This document shows, piece by piece, positions 5,661-11,205 of a stretch of DNA of 11,205 nucleotides (position 1 is its first letter; the number at the start of each line of letters is the position of its first letter). A model generated the notes under the pieces. That model had not been told where the DNA came from and made no database searches. It saw only the letters and a list, made by a program, of their open reading frames with translations. The translations under genes and the position numbers were made by a program. This DNA is from JBNKDD01 sp050288085 (lineage in GTDB: Bacteria > Chloroflexota > Anaerolineae > Aggregatilineales > UBA3940): the NCBI GenBank assembly GCA_050288085.1, contig JBNKDD010000188.1:1-11205 (forward strand), written 5' to 3'.

Positions 5661-7303
5661 ACAATCTGCAAAAATCTTCTGGTGCTGGTGTTTTTGAGCG
5701 GTATGGCTTCCTGTTTGCCTTCGCTGCTGCTTTGCTATTTTATCTGCTGACCGCCGGTTATCCTTTGACAAACGGCGATGCAGCCCAATACACCACCCTG
5801 GCCGCCGAGGGAAATCTGCTTGAAATTCCAACGCACATCGGGCACATTGGCCTCAGTTGGTTGATGATCAAGCTGCTGCCCTTTATCCCACCCGAATATG
5901 TCGTCCGGTTCGTCTCAATCTTATTTGGGGCGATTGGCGTGGCGGCGACCTATCAGGCAGTCATCTATCACACCCGGGATCGGGTAGCCGCTTGGCTGTC
6001 CGCATTGGTGCTGCTAACTGCCGGAGAATACTGGTTCCACTCGGTAACAGTCGAGGTGTACATCATGCAGGCCGGGGCGTTGATGGCGGCCTATACGCTC
6101 TGGTTATATGCAGCCCTCTTTGACCCGACAGCCGGTGAGCGTACCCAATCCCCTGGGCGAGCTGTTCTTATCGGGATATTGGCAATATTATTCGCTGTGC
6201 TGGCGGCGGCGGTTTCACCATCAAGCATTGCTTTTCTGCCCATGCTGCTCTTTGGCCGGAAGATGCGCCTTCCGCGTTGGTTGCTGTTGGGCGGCGGCGG
6301 AATTGGGCTGGCGGCGGTAGTGTCGGTCACGGCGTTGTTTTCCGATCAAATTTTGGCGGGCCGGGAGATCGGCTTTGGTTTTCATCCGGCCTTGCGTAGT
6401 CTGGCCTTTGCCGCTGTCAGCCTGGGGTTGGCTGGCTTGGTTTTCGCCACCATTTTGTCTGTTAATGGGCTTCGTGATCTAGATGACCCGGAGAGCACTC
6501 ACCGCACCCGCAAAACGCTGTGGCTGATTCTGATCACGGGATTGTTACATCTGCCTTTTGGCGGCATGATTTCGGTTGGCCCGTACATCCCCTTCTACGG
6601 CCTGGCAGTGTTGGCCTTTGGTATGGCGGTTGCCTGGCTGCGTAAACAAACCCTGCTGCCCCGGCAAACTATCCTCCGGGCAGTGATCGGTTTTGGTGCG
6701 GCGCTTGGTCTGGGCGTCCTGGCTAGCCTGGGCGGGTGTAAAATTCGGCCACATATATGCCGGTTGGCTGCCGGTTGGTTGGTCGCTTACGAGCATCCGG
6801 GGATTTTCCTCTCGGCGATTTTTGCCCTGGGCAGCCTGATCTTATTGGGCTGGTGGTTGATCAAACATAGCGCCGACCGTCCACACTTTGATCCCCAATT
6901 TATCTGGACACCCCTGTTGGTCATTGTTGCGGCGACGGGGCTTAGTTGGAGCCTGGATATCTATTCCCAATATCAGATTGCCTTGAACCAGATCAGAGCA
7001 ATTGACCTCATGCAGGAGATCGACCCGCCTGCCCCGACTATCATTGGCAGTTATAATGCATTAATGTTGTATGACTATTATGATCTGGGATACTCCTACT
7101 GGGAGACTGAGCACGTTTGGGTAGAAGATTTGTCACCCGAAGCATTAGACCGTATCCTGGATGATTATGGTGAAGCTTATCTACTGGGCCGCTATGGGCG
7201 GCGTTATGCAGAAGAAAAAGGAGATGTTGACCTCAACGCATATCACCTTGATCCACTTGATGGCGATGCCGACATGTTATGGAAGGTCACTCGCCAGGAA
7301 TAA
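5657..7303 (+). CDS. GT-C-like multi-spanning membrane protein (DUF2723/PMT-like)
   Basis: A 548-residue membrane protein with about ten or more hydrophobic segments and a soluble C-terminal part. After the first helix (about 17-34) comes TNGDAAQY with Asp41, placed like the catalytic acidic residue in the first outer loop of GT-C enzymes. HIGHIGLSWLMIKLLPF (60-76) and YWFHSVTVEVY with Glu133 resemble the DUF2723 family. The last 100 residues (DLMQEIDPPAPTIIGSYNAL onward) are non-membrane and rich in Tyr and acidic residues. It probably uses a lipid-phosphate sugar on the outer side of the membrane. TTG 5657 was chosen because GGAG (5645-5648) is eight bases upstream and it overlaps the previous stop by four bases. 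An upstream TTG 5618 lacks a ribosome binding site. A Wzy-type polymerase is a less likely alternative. Confidence 0.72.
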   Translation: MNNLQKSSGAGVFERYGFLFAFAAALLFYLLTAGYPLTNGDAAQYTTLAAEGNLLEIPTHIGHIGLSWLMIKLLPFIPPEYVVRFVSILFGAIGVAATYQAVIYHTRDRVAAWLSALVLLTAGEYWFHSVTVEVYIMQAGALMAAYTLWLYAALFDPTAGERTQSPGRAVLIGILAILFAVLAAAVSPSSIAFLPMLLFGRKMRLPRWLLLGGGGIGLAAVVSVTALFSDQILAGREIGFGFHPALRSLAFAAVSLGLAGLVFATILSVNGLRDLDDPESTHRTRKTLWLILITGLLHLPFGGMISVGPYIPFYGLAVLAFGMAVAWLRKQTLLPRQTILRAVIGFGAALGLGVLASLGGCKIRPHICRLAAGWLVAYEHPGIFLSAIFALGSLILLGWWLIKHSADRPHFDPQFIWTPLLVIVAATGLSWSLDIYSQYQIALNQIRAIDLMQEIDPPAPTIIGSYNALMLYDYYDLGYSYWETEHVWVEDLSPEALDRILDDYGEAYLLGRYGRRYAEEKGDVDLNAYHLDPLDGDADMLWKVTRQE

Positions 7304-7353
7304 GCTCACCAACTTTATTTTTTATTTGCTCTCATCAATGGTTATCTTACCTT

Positions 7354-8877
7354 ATGACAGGATTAGAACGAAGCGTCGAACGAGGTCTGCGCTGGACATC
7401 GTTTAGAAAAATAATCACAGCACTCATAGATGTAACAAGTGGAATCATTCTCGCTCGGCTGTTGACCAAAACAGACTACGGGGTTGTTGCCATTGCGCTG
7501 CTGGCCTACAACGGTGTGATCACCATTACCCGTTCCGCCACCCGTGATGCAGTGATTCATTACCAGCAAGACGAGGAAACCTACGTCAGCACTGCCTTCT
7601 GGTTAAATGCTGCTGTCAGCGCCCTGGCCGGGATAGTCATGCTGCTCATCTCAGGCTGGGTTGGGCGTTTTTATGACTCCCCATTGGTTACCCCCTTGTC
7701 CCGTGTGATTGTGCTGGTCTTCATATTTGACACACTGGCCCTGGTGCCGCTTGCCCTCTTGATGAAGCGTTTCCAGTTTGTTATCCATGAAAGCTATCAA
7801 ATTGTTAATCTACTGATCACCTCACTGGGCGGCATAGCGATGGCTTATCTGGGCTATGGAGCCTGGAGCCTGGTCATTCCCCGGATGGTTGGTTCGCTGT
7901 TTTTGATGGTTGCAAGCTGGTGGACATCCGGCTTTTTGCCAGGCCGTGAGTTGGATCGGCAAATTATCGGAGAAGTCTTTGACTTCGGACGTAACCTGTC
8001 GCTTTCCAGCTTTCTGAATTACATAATGAGCTATATCGACGAAGCCAGCATTGGGCGGGTTCTGGGGACCGATGCCCTGGGAATATACACCTTTGCCAAG
8101 ACCAAGCCTCAATGGGTTCTCAACAACGTTGTCACGCTCGTCTCGGATGTGGCCTTCCCGGCCCTTGCCCGTGACCAGAGCGCCTTCGATAAGGTGAAAC
8201 GAACCTACCTTGACATGATGCACCTGATCACCACCATGACCACCCCGGCCCTGATTGGTTTGATCGTCACCGCCGATTTATTCATCCCGGTGGTTTACGG
8301 CCAGAAGTGGATCGACACTATTCCGGTGTTCCGTGCCTTTACGGCCTTTATGCTGCTCCGATCACTCTCACAATTAAGCGGCCCTGTGACCTCCTCCATC
8401 GGACGTACAGATATCGCATTCAAGCTCAATCTGATCAAGCTGCCCTTTGTTGTTCTGGCGCTCTGGTTAGGCTTGCGGAGCGGCATAGTTGGGGCTTCGG
8501 CAGCGATGGCCCTGGTCTTGTCAGCCGCATCTCTGGCCTACATGATCGTCGTGATGCAGTTGTTGAAGGTTAATCTCCGTGAAGGGATCACGACCTTGGG
8601 GCCAAGTTTCTTCTCAAGCGCCATCATGGCAATCGTCATTGTAGCGGCTCGCCAATTGTCCGCCCGGCATCTTGAAGCCGCCGTCTTCCAACTCGTCATC
8701 AGCATCACGGTCGGTGGGGTTGCTTACATTGCCGCCTTGTTCCTGCTGGACCGGAAAGGATTCTCCCACACCATGAATGCGATGATCCAGGTGGTGGTAC
8801 CGGCCAGCATTCGCCGCCGGGTGCTTACCCGGTACAACGGCGAAAGCGGCCAACCCACCGATCAGGCCCAGGATTGA
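7354..8877 (+). CDS. Polysaccharide flippase, WzxC/TuaB type
   Basis: A 507-residue MOP-superfamily exporter with 12-14 hydrophobic segments. After the basic N-terminus GLERSVERGLRWTSFRK, segment ARLLTKTDYGVVAIALLAYNGVI and later VYGQKWIDTIPVFRAFTAFMLLRS closely resemble E. coli WzxC (GEKWNSIIPVLQLL...LLRS), the colanic-acid flippase. It should translocate a lipid-linked repeat unit or glycolipid to the outer face. The C-terminal 30 residues are polar (RRRVLTRYNGESGQ). ATG 7354 fits the family start, but no ribosome binding site precedes it, and the 50-base gap before it is T-rich. An in-frame ATG at 7279 would overlap the previous gene and add an atypical N-terminus. The next gene starts four bases after the stop. 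It is much longer than, and of a different subfamily from, the flippase at 1844-3127. Confidence 0.88.
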   Translation: MTGLERSVERGLRWTSFRKIITALIDVTSGIILARLLTKTDYGVVAIALLAYNGVITITRSATRDAVIHYQQDEETYVSTAFWLNAAVSALAGIVMLLISGWVGRFYDSPLVTPLSRVIVLVFIFDTLALVPLALLMKRFQFVIHESYQIVNLLITSLGGIAMAYLGYGAWSLVIPRMVGSLFLMVASWWTSGFLPGRELDRQIIGEVFDFGRNLSLSSFLNYIMSYIDEASIGRVLGTDALGIYTFAKTKPQWVLNNVVTLVSDVAFPALARDQSAFDKVKRTYLDMMHLITTMTTPALIGLIVTADLFIPVVYGQKWIDTIPVFRAFTAFMLLRSLSQLSGPVTSSIGRTDIAFKLNLIKLPFVVLALWLGLRSGIVGASAAMALVLSAASLAYMIVVMQLLKVNLREGITTLGPSFFSSAIMAIVIVAARQLSARHLEAAVFQLVISITVGGVAYIAALFLLDRKGFSHTMNAMIQVVVPASIRRRVLTRYNGESGQPTDQAQD

Positions 8878-8881
8878 TTTC

Positions 8882-9787
8882 ATGTCTGAGCGCGTTTCGG
8901 TGATTGTGCCGGTTTACAACTCTGGCGATGATCTCGCCAACCTGCTGACCTGCCTGGACGTCCAGACTCTTCCCCGTGACCGGTTCGACGTTATCCTGGT
9001 GGATAACAACTCCACCGACCCGGCCACGCTGGCCCACCTGAAAAAAGCCGCCGGCCAGGGAATCACTGTTCTACAGGAACGCGACCGCCAATCATCCTAC
9101 GCCGCCCGGAACAAAGCGGTATTATCCAGCCGGACGCCGGTTCTGGCCTTCACCGATGTGGATGCCACCCCCCACCCTGATTGGCTTGAAACCGGCCTGA
9201 AGGCCCTGGCAGACCAGCAGGTTGACCTGGTCGGCGGGCGCATCTGGCCCCTGACCAAACACCCTCCGACCCTGCCCGAACTGGTCGATACCTGCATCTG
9301 GCTGAACCAGCACGACTCGATCCGGGATCGTGACTATGCCGTCACCGCCAACCTGTTTATCACCCGCCGGGTCTTTGATACGGTCGGCCTGTTCGACGAC
9401 AGCCTGATCTCCAGCGGTGACGTGGACTTCTGCCACCGCGCGATCCGCAAGGGCGGCTTCAAGCTGATCTACTGCGCCGAAGCCCTGGTCGATCACCCGG
9501 CCCGTGATTCGTGGAAAGCGATCCGCAAGAAGGCTTACCGGATCGGCTATGGCAACGGTCAGCGCGCCGTCCTGAAGGGATTCCGGCCCTTTTTCCTCCA
9601 ACCGAAGGTCTACATCCCGATGCCCTTTCTGTGCTCACGGGCCAGGCGAGTTGGCCTGCCGGTTCCGATCTGGCGCTTGTTGATGGCCTTGATGACTCAC
9701 TACATCAACATCCAGTCGCAGTATCTGATCGGCAGCTACCGGGGCTGGCGTGAAACGCGATTGGCATTGCCGGGTGGGAATCGATAG
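8882..9787 (+). CDS. Family 2 glycosyltransferase (second of two)
   Basis: A 301-residue GT-A enzyme, beginning RVSVIVPVYNSGDDL. LVDNNSTD (39-46), AFTDVDATPHPDWL with D92-x-D94, TANLFITRRVFD (155-166) and SSGDVDFCHRA (177-187) line up motif by motif with the first GT2 of this operon, including the closing RGW-containing tail (SYRGWRE). The two are paralogues, or at least members of one subfamily. The putative donor loop differs (TDGDC versus TDVDA), so they may use different sugars. AGGA (8870-8873) precedes ATG by eight bases, and the ribosome binding site overlaps the end of the flippase gene, so expression is probably coupled to it. A 43-base gap separates it from the radical SAM gene. Confidence 0.9.
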   Translation: MSERVSVIVPVYNSGDDLANLLTCLDVQTLPRDRFDVILVDNNSTDPATLAHLKKAAGQGITVLQERDRQSSYAARNKAVLSSRTPVLAFTDVDATPHPDWLETGLKALADQQVDLVGGRIWPLTKHPPTLPELVDTCIWLNQHDSIRDRDYAVTANLFITRRVFDTVGLFDDSLISSGDVDFCHRAIRKGGFKLIYCAEALVDHPARDSWKAIRKKAYRIGYGNGQRAVLKGFRPFFLQPKVYIPMPFLCSRARRVGLPVPIWRLLMALMTHYINIQSQYLIGSYRGWRETRLALPGGNR

Positions 9788-9830
9788 GCTTAAACCATTA
9801 TGAACGGGTAGAGAATCGGAGTGTGTCGTT

Positions 9831-10913
9831 GTGAATTCGATGGTGAATGTCCTCTTCAAAATTCCGCAGTACCAGGCTTTCCGGCGCTTTGGGTTCCCCA
9901 GGATGCTGCCGATGAACCTGACCCTTTCCCCCTCGCCGAAGTGCAATTCCCGCTGCCTGACCTGCAACATCTGGATGAAGCGGGAAGACGAGCTGGACCT
10001 CGAAGAGTGGGATAAGTCACTGGCGAGCCTGGGACGTGCGCCTTACTGGTTTACGATCAGCGGCGGCGAACCCTTTATGCTGCCCTTTATTGTTGAACTC
10101 GCCCAACTGGCCTATAAGCACAACCGCCCCGGCATTATCAACATCCCGACCAACAGCCTGCTCTACCATCGCATCCCCGATAAGGTGGCGGCGATCTGTG
10201 AGTCCTGCCCCGATTCCTCGGTGGTCATCAACCTGTCGTTGGATGGTGTCGGCGAGGAGCACGACCGTATCCGGGGGACGCCGGGCAACTTCGAGAAGTT
10301 CGAGAAGAACCTCGCGGCCCTCAAACAATTGGATTACCCGAACCTGACCATCGGCATCCACTCGGTGATCTCGGTCCACAATGTCAAGAATGTGATCCCG
10401 CTCTACGACTATGCTTTTTCGGCGGGGGCAGACCAGTTCATCACGGAGATCGCCGAGCCGCGCGTCGAGCTGGATACCTACGGCCTGGACATCACGCCGA
10501 GCCTCGACGATTATTCGGTGGCAATTGACGAGCTGATCAGCCGGATCGAGACCACCAAGTTCAGGGGCCTGTCGGCGATTACGGAGGCGTTCCGTTTTGA
10601 GTATTACAAGCTGGTCAAGCGGATCATGTCGGAGTCCACGCAGGTGATCGGCTGTTATGCGGGTTGGGCCTCGGCCCAGATTTATGCCAATGGCGATGTC
10701 TGGCCCTGCTGCATCCGGGCCGATCCGCTGGGCAATCTGCGGGAGGCGGGCTACGACTTTCGGAAGATCTGGTTTAGCCAGAATACGAAGTCGGTCCGCA
10801 AGAGCATCTACAACAAGGAATGCCACTGCCCGCTGGCCAATGCCAGTTACACCAATATGCTGCTCCACACCCCGACCCTGTTCCGGGTGGGGACCAAGCT
10901 GGTCAGGCCCTGA
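9831..10913 (+). CDS. Radical SAM protein with reduced SPASM-like C-terminus
   Basis: A 360-residue enzyme. KCNSRCLTC gives the CxxxCxxC [4Fe-4S] motif (Cys38, Cys42, Cys45), and TISGGEPF (75-82) is the GGEP SAM-binding motif. NLSLDGVGEEHDRIRG (about 144-159) fits the core of the barrel. Near the C-terminus Cys275, the pair Cys293-Cys294, and Cys331-His-Cys333 frame YANGDVWPCC and LGNL, as in SPASM/twitch auxiliary-cluster domains; there are fewer Cys than in a full seven-Cys SPASM domain. No peptide precursor gene is visible nearby, which argues against a peptide-maturation role. A sugar, lipid or protein modification linked to the glycan operon is inference. GTG 9831 was chosen because GGAG (9818-9821) is nine bases upstream; ATG 9840 is 18 bases away. 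Last gene before the terminator. Confidence 0.9.
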   Translation: MNSMVNVLFKIPQYQAFRRFGFPRMLPMNLTLSPSPKCNSRCLTCNIWMKREDELDLEEWDKSLASLGRAPYWFTISGGEPFMLPFIVELAQLAYKHNRPGIINIPTNSLLYHRIPDKVAAICESCPDSSVVINLSLDGVGEEHDRIRGTPGNFEKFEKNLAALKQLDYPNLTIGIHSVISVHNVKNVIPLYDYAFSAGADQFITEIAEPRVELDTYGLDITPSLDDYSVAIDELISRIETTKFRGLSAITEAFRFEYYKLVKRIMSESTQVIGCYAGWASAQIYANGDVWPCCIRADPLGNLREAGYDFRKIWFSQNTKSVRKSIYNKECHCPLANASYTNMLLHTPTLFRVGTKLVRP

Positions 10914-10947
10914 CACGGCTGCGGCATTTTAGGCAGATAGATAACGG

Positions 10948-10974
10948 CCCCCGATCATTCGGGGGTTTTTTTTT
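10948..10974 (+). terminator. Intrinsic terminator of the glycan operon
   Basis: CCCCCGA (10948-10954) pairs perfectly with TCGGGGG (10959-10965) around a TCAT loop and is followed by nine T residues (10966-10974). It lies 34 bases after the radical SAM stop codon and closes the operon. This is a textbook rho-independent terminator for the + strand. Confidence 0.93.
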
Positions 10975-10998
10975 GAATGTACCTTTGTGTCATTGTTA

Positions 10999-11027
10999 TA
11001 TAATGAGATAGATAGATATTATATAAT
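10999..11027 (+). promoter_or_regulatory. AT-rich region with two TATAAT boxes
   Basis: Perfect TATAAT hexamers occur at 10999-11004 and 11022-11027, separated by a GATA triplet repeat (11007-11018). Neither has a convincing -35 at 16-18 bases. Because the surrounding sequence is strongly AT-rich, chance -10 matches are expected. They lie upstream of the possible gene start at 11060. Confidence 0.25.
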
Positions 11028-11059
11028 CAGATTACATTACATAAGGTTCAACTAATATT

Positions 11060-11205
11060 ATGTCAAAAAGTACCCAAGAGAGTATGTTTTCACTATTTAA
11101 TAGATTATTGTACGTAAGTTTCACGTGTACTTCTTTCACAAATAATTCTTTGTGGTCTGATCAAACATTCAAATATGCCATGTTTTTGTCAGTTGTGTCC
11201 CGACA
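11060..11205 (+). CDS. Possible 5' end of an unrecognised gene (runs off window)
   Basis: ATG 11060 opens a frame with no stop for 48 codons to the window edge (begins MSKSTQESMFSLFNRLLY). The frame has an in-frame stop just upstream (TAA 11042-11044), so this ATG would be the first start. The nearest purine-rich stretch, AAGG (11043-11046), is 13 bases away, which is too far for a good ribosome binding site. The DNA is far more AT-rich than the operon. In such sequence an open stretch of this length can occur by chance a few percent of the time per frame. I recognise no family. Confidence 0.33.
   Translation, partial: MSKSTQESMFSLFNRLLYVSFTCTSFTNNSLWSDQTFKYAMFLSVVSR

Noticed and set aside
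9122..9601. 159-codon open frame on the - strand
   Set aside because: It is a shadow of the second GT2 gene, and its product is low-complexity in D, V, G and Q with no family features.
10017..10916. 299-codon open frame on the - strand
   Set aside because: It lies opposite the radical SAM gene, whose motifs are unmistakable. Long antisense frames are common in GC-rich genes, and the translation has no recognisable domain.
11007..11018. Three GATA repeats as a microsatellite or regulator site
   Set aside because: Three units are too few to be meaningful in such AT-rich DNA.

Overview
The window looks like chromosomal DNA of a moderately GC-rich bacterium carrying a cell-surface glycan (polysaccharide, lipooligosaccharide or glycoprotein) biosynthesis locus. 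Every clear gene lies on the + strand. An environmental Chloroflexota-like origin is my best guess from the general look of the proteins and the interspersed palindromic repeat near the left edge. No marker gene is present, so treat the lineage as weak inference.

Layout. Positions 1-582 are AT-rich and mostly non-coding. They hold a cloverleaf-forming inverted-repeat element (118-276), then a sigma70-like promoter (377-405) with overlapping small palindromes, then a long leader containing a possible 28-codon ORF. A saccharopine-dehydrogenase-family oxidoreductase follows (583-1722). After a 121-base gap, a MOP-type oligosaccharide flippase (1844-3127) has its ribosome binding site as one arm of a strong hairpin. 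A short gap with a perfect TATAAT box precedes seven co-oriented, mostly abutting genes that read as one operon (3213-10913): an RffA/WecE-type sugar aminotransferase, a hotdog thioesterase, a GT2 glycosyltransferase, a GT-C-like multi-spanning membrane protein, a second flippase (WzxC/TuaB type), a second GT2 glycosyltransferase, and a radical SAM protein with a reduced SPASM-like C-terminus. The operon ends at a textbook intrinsic terminator (10948-10974). The last 230 bases are sharply AT-rich and hold only a possible open 5' end of another gene.

How the genes may work together (inference). The aminotransferase makes an amino-deoxy sugar nucleotide (dTDP-4-amino-4,6-dideoxygalactose in the E. 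coli pathway). The two GT2 enzymes build a lipid-linked glycan on the cytoplasmic face, one or both flippases move it across the membrane, and the GT-C-like protein adds or transfers sugars on the outer side. The thioesterase and the radical SAM enzyme are the unexplained members and may be tailoring enzymes. Nucleotide-sugar synthesis genes (RmlA/RmlB type), an initiating glycosyltransferase, a recognisable Wzy polymerase and a WecD-type acetyltransferase are all absent, so this is only part of a pathway.

Nothing here is a proven new system. The strongest leads are the hairpin that masks the flippase ribosome binding site, the cloverleaf repeat, and the thioesterase plus radical SAM pair inside a glycan operon.
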